Positions 1 to 7,690 of a stretch of 16,023 nt of DNA are shown one piece after another. The translations under genes and the position numbers were made by a program. Below the pieces are notes generated by a model. The model made no database searches. It saw only the letters and a list, made by a program, of their open reading frames with translations, and was not told where the DNA came from. This DNA comes from Bacteroidota bacterium. GTDB lineage: Bacteria > Bacteroidota > Bacteroidia > UKL13-3. The stretch spans positions 1-16,023 of the forward strand of contig VEQB01000014.1 in assembly GCA_018883485.1 (NCBI GenBank), in the 5' to 3' direction. Position 1 is the first letter of the stretch, and every line of letters starts with the position of its first letter.

Positions 1-1
1 C

Positions 2-811
2 GCCTATACAGCTATTACGCCTACAGGAGGGTCTGGTTACGCATATGGTATTACACTTATAGCAGATTCTGCCACCTTTGGCAATGTAGCAAGCAGCAAT
101 GAAAGTAGAATTGCCAGATACGCAGGAACCAATTGGAACTTAATTTCAAACTCTTTTGCCAATGGATTTACTGGTTTGCTTCAAACTGCTACCAACACAC
201 AAAGTGCTTTTGGTAACTTTACAGGAACAAGTAACTCTAATCCATTACCTATTAACTTATTATCTTTTACTGCTACAGCTTTAGAAGAAGATGTTTTAGT
301 AAGCTGGCAAACCGCTTCAGAAACCAACAACAAAGGATTTGAAGTAGAGCGCTCTGTGGATGGCAATTCGTTTGAACAAATTGCCTTTGTGAAGGGTGCC
401 AACAACAGCACACGCATTAAAAACTATGCAACAAGCGATTATAAGGCTTTTGAAATTGCCCAAAGTACCCGCTTATACTATCGATTAAAACAATTAGATA
501 ACGATGGTTCATTTACTTACTCTTCAGTTGTCCCAGTAAACCGCGAAAACATGGAGACGAATGATTTCATCGTTTTCCCTAATCCTTTTGTGAATGAGTT
601 TACTATTTCTCTTAATGCAAACCAAAACGAAGTATCTAGCATCGATTTGTTAGACCTACAAGGTAAGCTTGTTGCTAAGCAAGTGGTTGCCCTAAACCAA
701 GGACAAAATAATTTAGAAATAAATAACTTATCATTAGTACAGGCAGGCATATACTTCTTGCGTGTTTCTCATAATGGAACGGTTCAAATAAAGAAGATGG
801 TTAAGAACTAG
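2..811 (+). CDS. 3' part of a secreted protein with T9SS C-terminal sorting domain
   Basis: The frame is open from base 2 to the TAG at 809-811, giving 269 residues with no start in the window, so the gene is truncated by the left edge. Visible parts: a Gly/Ser/Ala-rich stretch; a beta-rich region from about residue 82 starting LPINLLSFTA, with WQTASETNNKGFEVERS and LYYRLKQLDNDG, typical of the fibronectin-like module that precedes sorting domains in Bacteroidota; then a type A T9SS sorting domain over about the last 80 residues (FPNPF near residue 192, QAGIYFLRV near 247, ending KKMVKN). Known for the family: this domain directs export through the outer membrane by the Por/type IX system and is then removed. 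The cargo function lies upstream and cannot be judged. A TTG at 176 is in frame but is not a credible start, since coding continues upstream. Confidence 0.85.
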   Translation, partial: AYTAITPTGGSGYAYGITLIADSATFGNVASSNESRIARYAGTNWNLISNSFANGFTGLLQTATNTQSAFGNFTGTSNSNPLPINLLSFTATALEEDVLVSWQTASETNNKGFEVERSVDGNSFEQIAFVKGANNSTRIKNYATSDYKAFEIAQSTRLYYRLKQLDNDGSFTYSSVVPVNRENMETNDFIVFPNPFVNEFTISLNANQNEVSSIDLLDLQGKLVAKQVVALNQGQNNLEINNLSLVQAGIYFLRVSHNGTVQIKKMVKN

Positions 812-830
812 TTTTAAAGGTGCTGAAATA

Positions 831-862
831 AAAAAGCCGCTCCAAAAGGGCGGCTTTTTTTT
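831..862 (+). terminator. Rho-independent terminator after the T9SS cargo gene
   Basis: A perfect 10-bp stem, AAAAAGCCGC (831-840) with GCGGCTTTTT (850-859), has a 9-base loop and is followed by more T. It starts 20 bases after the stop codon at 811. The A-run on the left arm means it could also work in the minus direction, but no minus-strand gene ends here. Confidence 0.9.
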
Positions 863-900
863 GCTTACAATTCACTAATATTGTGCTACAAGAAAAGCAC

Positions 901-2214
901 ATGATTGCACAAATACTTTTTGTGGCGCTAAGCAGCGTAGCCACCTATTTCTTTGCCAAAAATATTGGTAAAATCAGAAGAAATATTCTATTAGGCAAAG
1001 ATATTGACCTAAGCGATAACAAGCCTTTGCGCTGGAAAACCATGCTAAAAGTGGCCTTTGGGCAAACTAAAATGGCAGCAAGGCCCATTCCGTTTATACT
1101 ACACTTTATTGTTTATGCAGGCTTTATTCTTATCAATATAGAAGTGTTAGAAATATTAATTGATGGTATATTTGGAACGCATAGAGTATTATCTTTTTTA
1201 GGTCCAGTTTATGATTTAGCCATCGGATTTTTTGAGATTTTAGCTTTTGGTGTGCTAGTAGCTTGTATCCTATTTTTAACCAGAAGATATGTTATTAAAC
1301 TTGCTCGTTTTCAAAGCCCAGAATTAAAAGGCTTTGCCAACAAAGATGCGGCTACTATTCTCTTCATCGAAATCGTATTAATGGCTGCGCTATTAAAAAT
1401 GAATGCTGCCGATCAAATATTACAAGCACGAGGCGCAGAGCACTACATCAAAGCTGGTTCTTTTCCTATCAGCTCTTGGCTAGTAGCTCCTATTTTTAAC
1501 GCTTTGAACCTAAGCGATGCTACGCTAATTATTTTTGAAAGAATGGCTTGGTGGTTCCACATAATTGGCATATTTCTATTTATGAATTACCTTCCTTTTA
1601 GCAAACATTTTCATGTAATTCTCGCCTTCCCCAATACTTGGTATTCTAATTTAAAAGCCAAAGGTGAGTTAAACAATATGGCCTCGGTAAAGCAAGAGGT
1701 AACCTTAATGCTTGACCCAAGCGCTGCGGTTCCGGAAGGCTACCAACCACCTACAAGCTTTGGAGTGAAAGATGTAACAGATTTAACCTGGAAAAATCTT
1801 ATGGAAGCCTACACCTGCACAGAATGCGGAAGATGTACCAGTAGTTGTCCGCAAAACCAAACTGGCAAACTTTTATCGCCACGCAAAATAATGATGGATA
1901 CACGCGACAGGTTAGAAGAGGTGGGTAAAAATATTGATGCCAATAAAGGAACTTTTGTAGATGATGGTAAAAATTTACATAGTTACATTAGCGAAGCAGA
2001 ATTATGGGCATGTAATACGTGTAATGCTTGCGTAGAGGCTTGTCCTATCAACATCAATCCAATGGAAATTATAGTAGAAATGCGCCGCTACAAAGTTATG
2101 GAAGAAAGTGCTGCGCCTGCCTCTATTAACAGTATGTTTAACAATATAGAAAACAACCAAGCACCATGGCAGTTTAGCCCCATGGATAGGGCAAATTGGA
2201 CGAAAGAGGCATAG
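901..2214 (+). CDS. Membrane-bound (Fe-S)-binding protein, HdrE/NarI-like membrane part plus 2x[4Fe-4S]
   Basis: 437 residues from ATG 901; a GTG at 883 is in frame but adds only six residues. The N-terminal half has about five hydrophobic segments (roughly residues 1-20, 64-87, 104-128, 151-168, 215-240) with histidines in or beside them (H68, H220, H236, H238) that could bind haem, as in NarI/HdrE/DsrM-type subunits. The C-terminal half has two classic [4Fe-4S] motifs: C306, C309, C312, C316-P and C371, C374, C377, C381-P, so it is HdrC-like. Inferred role: electron transfer between a quinone pool and a soluble partner, probably the CCG-domain protein encoded next (2381). Such pairs are common in Bacteroidota, but their electron donor and acceptor are not evident here. 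No Shine-Dalgarno is seen. Confidence 0.85.
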   Translation: MIAQILFVALSSVATYFFAKNIGKIRRNILLGKDIDLSDNKPLRWKTMLKVAFGQTKMAARPIPFILHFIVYAGFILINIEVLEILIDGIFGTHRVLSFLGPVYDLAIGFFEILAFGVLVACILFLTRRYVIKLARFQSPELKGFANKDAATILFIEIVLMAALLKMNAADQILQARGAEHYIKAGSFPISSWLVAPIFNALNLSDATLIIFERMAWWFHIIGIFLFMNYLPFSKHFHVILAFPNTWYSNLKAKGELNNMASVKQEVTLMLDPSAAVPEGYQPPTSFGVKDVTDLTWKNLMEAYTCTECGRCTSSCPQNQTGKLLSPRKIMMDTRDRLEEVGKNIDANKGTFVDDGKNLHSYISEAELWACNTCNACVEACPININPMEIIVEMRRYKVMEESAAPASINSMFNNIENNQAPWQFSPMDRANWTKEA

Positions 2215-2301
2215 CTATAATCTGGCTAACAAATAAGCATTTAAAGCAACCAATTACACAATAAATGAATTTTATCTAACCAATCAATTGTGATTTCAAA
2301 T

Positions 2302-2338
2302 AAAGCCCCATTTACCTTGTATTTGGGGTTTTTCTTTT
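2302..2338 (+). terminator. Terminator-like hairpin between the two Fe-S genes
   Basis: AAAGCCCCA (2302-2310) pairs with TGGGGTTTT (2324-2332), with one G-T wobble and a 13-base loop, followed by a T-rich run to 2338. It lies 87 bases after the stop of the membrane Fe-S gene and 42 bases before the start of the next. It may end or attenuate transcription between two genes that probably work together. Confidence 0.65.
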
Positions 2339-2380
2339 ACAGGATTTTACTAAATTGCCTCGGTTATCAAAAAACAAGAT

Positions 2381-3169
2381 ATGAGCGATTTTAGAGTAAG
2401 AACCATGGCCGAGGTGGCAGCAGCAGGAGAAGAAGCAGAAATATTGTTTTGGGTAGGTTGTGCAGGTAGTTTTGATGAACGTGCCCAAAAAATTACCAAA
2501 GCGGTTGCAAAAATATTACACTATGCTGGTATTAACTTTGCCATACTAGGTACAGAAGAGGCCTGCACTGGCGATCCAGCCAAGCGCGCGGGCAACGAGT
2601 TTTTGTTTCAAATGATGGCCATGCAAAATATTACTACGCTAAATATGTATGGCGTAAAAAAAATTGTTACTGCCTGCCCACATTGCTTTAATACCTTAAA
2701 AAACGAATACCCAGAGTTGGGCGGTACTTATGAAGTATTGCACCATACTACCCTGATAAATCAATTGTTAGCCAACAATAAAATTAGCATTTCTGGTGGT
2801 GCCTTTAAAGGGCAGCGTATTACCTACCATGATAGTTGCTATTTAGGCAGAGCCAATGATATTTATGAAGCACCAAGAGAGGTAATTCAAAAACTAGATG
2901 CAGCCTTGGTTGAAATGAAACGCAGCAAAGCCAATGGTTTATGCTGCGGTGCAGGTGGTGCCCAAATGTTTAAAGACGCAGAACAAGGAAAGAAAGAAGT
3001 AAACATAGAAAGAGCAGATGATATGCTAGAGGCCCAAGCTGGCATTGTAGCCGCTGCCTGTCCCTTTTGTATGACCATGCTGCGCGATGGCGTAAAACAC
3101 CACAATAAAGAAGCAGAAATAGAAGTGAAGGATATTGCAGAATTAGTAGCCGGAGCCATGGAGTTATAA
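2381..3169 (+). CDS. CCG-domain (Fe-S)-binding protein, HdrB/LutA-like
   Basis: 262 residues from ATG 2381, soluble, no signal peptide. Two cysteine-rich modules are visible. The first has C27 (WVGC), C62 (EEACTGDPAKR) and C99-P-H-C102; the CC pair of the canonical motif is replaced by a single Cys in an ACTGD context, a form I associate with this family in Bacteroidota. The second is canonical: C153 (YHDSC), C188-C189-G (GLCCGAGG) and C227-P-F-C230. Known for the family: CCG modules bind unusual iron-sulfur clusters and form the redox site of heterodisulfide reductase HdrB, GlpC and LutA. Inferred partner: the membrane Fe-S protein encoded upstream, together forming a quinone-linked oxidoreductase. 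The substrate is unknown. The stop is only 5 bases from the convergent end of cphA. Confidence 0.83.
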   Translation: MSDFRVRTMAEVAAAGEEAEILFWVGCAGSFDERAQKITKAVAKILHYAGINFAILGTEEACTGDPAKRAGNEFLFQMMAMQNITTLNMYGVKKIVTACPHCFNTLKNEYPELGGTYEVLHHTTLINQLLANNKISISGGAFKGQRITYHDSCYLGRANDIYEAPREVIQKLDAALVEMKRSKANGLCCGAGGAQMFKDAEQGKKEVNIERADDMLEAQAGIVAAACPFCMTMLRDGVKHHNKEAEIEVKDIAELVAGAMEL

Positions 3170-3174
3170 TTTAC

Positions 3175-5787
3175 CTAACTTGCATCATCCTCCTCTTTCA
3201 ATTTCAATATCTGATCCAATGCATCTGGAACTACATCGCTGCAAATGGTAATAAAGCTGCCAGGTTCTGCATTCTTAATGGCAAACTCTATGGCTTCTAT
3301 CTCTTTTTTAATAACAGTTAATTTCTTTTTGGCATCTACTTCATAAATTCCTTTGGTTATTAAATCTATAATCTCTTGCTCAGTCTTACCGCGCATGTTT
3401 TTATCTTGTCTAATGATAATTTCATCAAACATTTTTGCAGCAAGTTTACCTAAAGCAATGGTATCTTCATCTCTTCTATCCCCTACACCTGCTATAATAC
3501 CTACGTGCTTGGCATTAATCTTAGAAAGCATATCGGCTATAGCTTCAAAGCCAGCTGCATTGTGCGCATAATCTACCATAACATCAAAGCGCTTAAACCT
3601 AAAAATATTCATGCGGCCTGGTGTTTGTGCCGGACCAGGAATAAAGGTTTGTAAAGCAGTTCGCATATCTTCTATCTTAAATTGACGTATAAAGCCTGCC
3701 AATAAAGTTGGCAACACATTGGCAATATTATAGGTTGCCCTACCTCCAAAAGTAAGCGGTATATTAACAACTTTTTCTACCCTTATTTTCCAAGTACCTT
3801 TACAAATGGTTACATACCCATTTTCATAAATAGCAGCCAAGCCATTGGCTTTCATGTGTGCCTGTATCAATGGATTATTTTCATCCATACTAAAATAAGC
3901 TACTTTACATTCTAGTTCTTTTGCCATTGCCGCAGTATGTGGGTTGTCTGCATTTAAAATAGCATAGCCACTAGGCATTACACTTTTTACTACTACAGAT
4001 TTTACTCTAGCCAACTGCTCTATGGTATCAATATCTTGTAAGCCTAAATGGTCTTCGGCAATATTGGTAACAATGGCTAAATCGCATCTGTGAAAACCCA
4101 AACCAGAGCGCAATATGCCACCACGTGCAGTTTCCAAAACCGCAAAGTCTACCGTTGGGTCTTTTAATACAAATTCTGCACTAACCGGGCCCGTACAATC
4201 GCCACGCATCATCATTTGATTTTGTATGTAAACACCATCTGTAGTAGTATAACCAACTTTATAACCCATGGCTTTTACCATGTGTGCCATAAGTCTTGTT
4301 GTTGTGGTTTTACCATTGGTTCCTGTAATAGCAATAATAGGAATTCTTGCACTTGTGCCAGGTGGATATAACATGTCTATTACTGGCTCTGCCACATTTC
4401 TTGGTAATCCCTCTGCTGGGTCTATATGCATCCTAAACCCTGGTGCTGCATTTACTTCTAATATCGCACCTCCATTATTCTGTATAGGTTCAGACAAACT
4501 TGGCGCCATGATATCTATACCGCAAATATCTAATCCAATTATACGTGCAATGCGTTCGCACATAAAAATATTATCGGGATGCACATAATCTGTAATATCG
4601 GTAGCAGTTCCGCCTGTACTTAAATTGGCGGTAGGTTTAAGCCAAAGTTCCTCCCCTGCCTTTAAAATACTTTCTAAAGTAAGGCCTTTTTTATCCAATA
4701 TATCTAAAGTAAAATCGTCTACTTTAATGCTAGTTAAGGTTTTTTCATGACCATAACCTCTCCTTGGGTCTTTGTTAGTAATGTCTATTAACTCTTGAAT
4801 ACTGTGCTTGCCATCACCCGTTACAGAAGCAGGTTTGCGTATGGCCGCAGCCACAAACTTATAATTTACAACCAATACCCTATGGTCTAAACCGGTAATA
4901 AACTTTTCTACAATAACACCACGCGAATATTTTTTAGCAGCTTCAAACCCTCTTACACTATCTTCCCAATTTCTTAAATCTGTAGTAGCACCCTTACCAT
5001 GATTGCCATCTATAGGCTTGGTAACAGCAGGATAACCAATTTTATCAATAGCCTCCTTTAAACCTTCTTCTGTATATACAATTCTTCCCCTGGGTACTGG
5101 AATCTCTGCGGCTTCTAATAAGTTTTTAGTTTCTTCCTTATCACAAGCAATATCTACGGCAATGCTACCAGTTGTGCTAGCAATAGTTGCTCTTATGCGG
5201 CGCTGGTTTACCCCATAACCCAATTGAACCAAAGAGTGTCTGTTAAGCCTTATAAATGGAATTCCTCTTGCTGCTGCTTCATCTACAATACAACCAGTAC
5301 TTGGCCCTAACCTATCATCTTCTCTTATTTCTCTTAAGTTTTGAATATCCTCGTCTAGTGAATATTCTGTTCCAGCAATAAGTGCTTCGGCAATGCGCAC
5401 AGAAGCCTTGGCAGTATAAATACCTGCCTTTTCTTCCATATAACTAAAAACAACATTATAAACCCCATGCTTGCCTGTACTGCGTGTTCTTCCAAAGCCA
5501 CATTCCATGCCTGCTAAGGTTTGCAACTCTAAAGCTATATGCTCTATTACGTGGCCCATCCATGTTCCCTCTTCTACCCTGCTAAAAAAACCACCCGGAG
5601 TTCCAACAGAACAACGATGCGAATACATGCTCGGAAATAATTTCTCCAAACGCGTCCTAAATCCTTCAATTTTATTGGTTGGATGTTCTTCCATCTCCTC
5701 CAAATCAAGTCGCATTTGTATGAGCTTATGGCGCTTAACACTCCAATAGTTAGGGCCGCGCATTACTTTAATGTCTAGTATCTTCAT
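3175..5787 (-). CDS. cphA: Cyanophycin synthetase
   Basis: 870 residues from ATG at 5787, the usual CphA1 length. The enzyme polymerises aspartate and arginine, using ATP, into multi-Arg-poly-Asp, a nitrogen and carbon store deposited as cytoplasmic granules. All three parts are visible: an N-terminal domain (about 1-160); an ATP-grasp domain (about 215-470) with the glycine-rich loop DGNHGKGATTD (260-270), LSTGGTATDITD (389-400) and the Mg-binding EVNAAPG (444-450), which adds Asp to the backbone; and a Mur-ligase-like domain with P-loop GTNGKTTTTR (489-498), ETARGGILRSGLGF (552-565), NIAEDHLG (575-582), PGRMN (723-727) and DYAHN (739-743), which adds Arg to the Asp side chain. No part is missing or broken. 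It is divergent from cphB, with 85 bases between the ATG and the likely cphB start. I could not find a convincing -7 box for cphA in that gap. Confidence 0.96.
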   Translation of the reverse strand: MKILDIKVMRGPNYWSVKRHKLIQMRLDLEEMEEHPTNKIEGFRTRLEKLFPSMYSHRCSVGTPGGFFSRVEEGTWMGHVIEHIALELQTLAGMECGFGRTRSTGKHGVYNVVFSYMEEKAGIYTAKASVRIAEALIAGTEYSLDEDIQNLREIREDDRLGPSTGCIVDEAAARGIPFIRLNRHSLVQLGYGVNQRRIRATIASTTGSIAVDIACDKEETKNLLEAAEIPVPRGRIVYTEEGLKEAIDKIGYPAVTKPIDGNHGKGATTDLRNWEDSVRGFEAAKKYSRGVIVEKFITGLDHRVLVVNYKFVAAAIRKPASVTGDGKHSIQELIDITNKDPRRGYGHEKTLTSIKVDDFTLDILDKKGLTLESILKAGEELWLKPTANLSTGGTATDITDYVHPDNIFMCERIARIIGLDICGIDIMAPSLSEPIQNNGGAILEVNAAPGFRMHIDPAEGLPRNVAEPVIDMLYPPGTSARIPIIAITGTNGKTTTTRLMAHMVKAMGYKVGYTTTDGVYIQNQMMMRGDCTGPVSAEFVLKDPTVDFAVLETARGGILRSGLGFHRCDLAIVTNIAEDHLGLQDIDTIEQLARVKSVVVKSVMPSGYAILNADNPHTAAMAKELECKVAYFSMDENNPLIQAHMKANGLAAIYENGYVTICKGTWKIRVEKVVNIPLTFGGRATYNIANVLPTLLAGFIRQFKIEDMRTALQTFIPGPAQTPGRMNIFRFKRFDVMVDYAHNAAGFEAIADMLSKINAKHVGIIAGVGDRRDEDTIALGKLAAKMFDEIIIRQDKNMRGKTEQEIIDLITKGIYEVDAKKKLTVIKKEIEAIEFAIKNAEPGSFITICSDVVPDALDQILKLKEEDDAS

Positions 5788-5814
5788 CGTTTGTGAATTA
5801 ATTATTACCTAATA

Positions 5815-5847
5815 GTTGAGGCTATATAAAGTCAAAACTTATATTTG
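5815..5847 (+). promoter_or_regulatory. Bacteroidota-type promoter of cphB
   Basis: An exact -7 element TATATTTG (consensus TAnnTTTG) lies at 5840-5847, with GTTG at 5815-5818 as the -33 element and a 21-base spacer. Transcription should begin near 5853-5855. This makes the in-frame TTG at 5816 unusable as a start, because it would be part of the -33 element, and leaves TTG 5873 as the likely start with a leader of about 20 bases lacking a Shine-Dalgarno. Confidence 0.6.
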
Positions 5848-5872
5848 CCGCATAACGATAATAAATAATAAA

Positions 5873-6742
5873 TTGGAATTACCAAAAGGAAAACTGGTTT
5901 CTGTTGGCGGAGCCGAAGATAAAGGAACTGATTTAGAGGAAGGATTTGTGCAAAGAAACCGTTTAAACTTCTTTGAATTAGGTATACTTAAGCGCATTGT
6001 AGACGAAGTGGGCGGACCAAACAAACACATCGAAGTAATTACTACCGCATCTTCGATTCCAGAGGAAGTTGGACAAAATTATATGGATGCTTTTGGTAAA
6101 ATTGGCTGCACCAATATTGGCATCATGGATATACGCAAACGCGAAGAGGTTCAAAACCCAGAGTACATTGAACGCATACGTAAAGCTGATGGCGTTATGT
6201 TTAGTGGCGGCGACCAATTACGCTTAACCAGTATTTTTGGCGGCACAGAAATTTATCAAATCTTACATGACCGCTATCAAGAAGAAGAAAACTTTGTAAT
6301 TGCAGGTACGAGTGCAGGCGCAATGGCCATGAGCAATACCATGATTTATCAAGGTAAAAGTGACCTAGCCCATTTAAAAGGGGAGGTAAAACTTACCACA
6401 GGTTTGGCTTTTGTGGGCAATGTAATTATAGATTCTCACTTCGATAAACGAGGGCGCTTTAACAGATTGGCGCAGGCCGTTGCTAGTAACCCACAATGCA
6501 CTGGGATTGGGCTTGGCGAAGATACTGGTGTGGTAATTACCCACGGCAATCAATTGGAAGTAGTAGGCAGTGGGGCTGTTGTTATAGTAGATGGCAGAGA
6601 CATTATGCATACCAATATCACAGAAGTAGGTTTGGGCGAACCTATTGCCGTTGAGAATTTAAAAGTAAGCATTATGGTTAGAGGTAACCAGTACTTGCTT
6701 AAACAACGCAAATTTGTGGCCACTGCAGAGGCCTTAGCTTAA
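5873..6742 (+). CDS. cphB: Cyanophycinase
   Basis: 289 residues from TTG 5873, reading (M)ELPKGKLVSVGGAEDKG. No ATG occurs in frame before about residue 71, so the start must be non-ATG; an earlier TTG at 5816 lies inside the promoter. The enzyme is a peptidase S51-family serine exopeptidase that releases beta-Asp-Arg dipeptides from cyanophycin. Visible: FSGGDQLRL (residues 110-118), nucleophile Ser147 in GTSAGAMAMS, DSHFDKRGRFNRL (187-199) with the conserved His189, and GIGLGEDTG (211-219) with Glu216. Length agrees with family members of about 270-290 residues. It is divergent from cphA and convergent with the isoaspartyl peptidase gene, whose stop codon overlaps its own by 4 bases. No signal peptide, consistent with a cytoplasmic polymer. 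Confidence 0.93.
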   Translation: MELPKGKLVSVGGAEDKGTDLEEGFVQRNRLNFFELGILKRIVDEVGGPNKHIEVITTASSIPEEVGQNYMDAFGKIGCTNIGIMDIRKREEVQNPEYIERIRKADGVMFSGGDQLRLTSIFGGTEIYQILHDRYQEEENFVIAGTSAGAMAMSNTMIYQGKSDLAHLKGEVKLTTGLAFVGNVIIDSHFDKRGRFNRLAQAVASNPQCTGIGLGEDTGVVITHGNQLEVVGSGAVVIVDGRDIMHTNITEVGLGEPIAVENLKVSIMVRGNQYLLKQRKFVATAEALA

Positions 6743-7680
6743 TCTTTATAAATAGCGGTTTGAACCAACTCTGTTGCAGAGGCCCAGGCTCTGTACATGC
6801 CTTCACTATTAAAAGGTAAGGCTATGTTTCCATGGCTATCTATGGCAACTAAGCCTCCTTCTCCACCCATTTTCACCAACTTATCATTTACCACCAACCT
6901 GCAGGCTTCTTGTAAGGTAAGTCCTTTATACGCCATTAAACAGCTGATGTCGTAAGCCACTACTGCACGCATAAAAAACTCTCCGTGACCAGTACAACTT
7001 ATTGCGCAAGTAGCATTGTTAGCATACGTTCCCGCACCAATAATTGGGGTATCTCCAACTCGGCCAAAACGCTTGTTGGTCATGCCGCCTGTGCTAGTTG
7101 CGGCAGCTAAATTACCGTGTTGATCCAACGCTACAGCGCCAACTGTTCCAAACTTTTTCTCGCCCTGCTCAATTTTGTCGCTATGATCTAATTGATAGGT
7201 ATCACTGTCTTTTACCTGTTGCCATTGTTTATAACGCTCCTCTGTATAAAAATAAGAGCTTGGTTCAAGCACCATTCCACAACTTTGTGCAAATTGCTCT
7301 GCAGGCAAACCACTTAAGTAAACATGACCCGATTGTTCTTTAATTAACCGGGCAAGTTGTATTGGATTTTTAATATGACTTACTCCACTAACAGCTCCCG
7401 CTTCTAGGTTCAAGCCTTCCATAATAGATGCATCCATTTCGTGGGTACCCGCATTTGTAAATACCGCACCCTTTCCAGCATTAAACAAAGGAAAATCTTC
7501 TAAGTACATTACCGCAGCTTCTACTGCATCTAAACTTGAAGAACCTTTTTTTAATATAGCTAAACCAGCTTCTGTAGCCGCTTTCAAGGCATTTCTATAC
7601 AACAATTCCTTTTCTGGTGTCATTAAAGAAGGTAAGATTGTACCCGCACCACCATGTATGGCTATGGCAAATTTTTTCAT
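6739..7680 (-). CDS. iaaA: Isoaspartyl peptidase / L-asparaginase (Ntn hydrolase, plant type)
   Basis: 313 residues from ATG at 7680. The protein belongs to the Ntn-hydrolase asparaginase family that matures by self-cleavage. The expected cleavage is between G178 and T179 in KFGTVGAVALD, which makes T179 the N-terminal nucleophile of the beta subunit; TSTGGMTNKRFGRVGDTP (196-213) forms the substrate pocket. Residues 4-14 (FAIAIHGGAGT) are the usual family start. The enzyme hydrolyses beta-aspartyl dipeptides and asparagine. Next to cphA and cphB its likely job is to split beta-Asp-Arg released by cyanophycinase into Asp and Arg, the last step of polymer breakdown. The ATPase gene upstream ends 10 bases before this start, so the two may share a transcript. 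No signal peptide is seen, unlike periplasmic relatives. Confidence 0.93.
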   Translation of the reverse strand: MKKFAIAIHGGAGTILPSLMTPEKELLYRNALKAATEAGLAILKKGSSSLDAVEAAVMYLEDFPLFNAGKGAVFTNAGTHEMDASIMEGLNLEAGAVSGVSHIKNPIQLARLIKEQSGHVYLSGLPAEQFAQSCGMVLEPSSYFYTEERYKQWQQVKDSDTYQLDHSDKIEQGEKKFGTVGAVALDQHGNLAAATSTGGMTNKRFGRVGDTPIIGAGTYANNATCAISCTGHGEFFMRAVVAYDISCLMAYKGLTLQEACRLVVNDKLVKMGGEGGLVAIDSHGNIALPFNSEGMYRAWASATELVQTAIYKD

Positions 7681-7690
7681 AGTATAGGTT

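Noticed and set aside
176..178. TTG start of a 211-residue protein in the T9SS cargo gene
   Set aside because: The same frame is open back to base 2 with protein-like composition, so this is an internal codon of a truncated gene.
860..884. TTTG (860-863) and TAATATTG (877-884) as a promoter for the membrane Fe-S gene
   Set aside because: The -7 element has one mismatch and the spacer is only 13 bases, against about 19-21 expected; the TTTG is part of the terminator T-run.
5788..5839. A promoter for cphA on the minus strand
   Set aside because: A GTTTTG (-33-like) is present but the best -7 candidate, TATTAGGT, is too far from TAnnTTTG to report as a feature.
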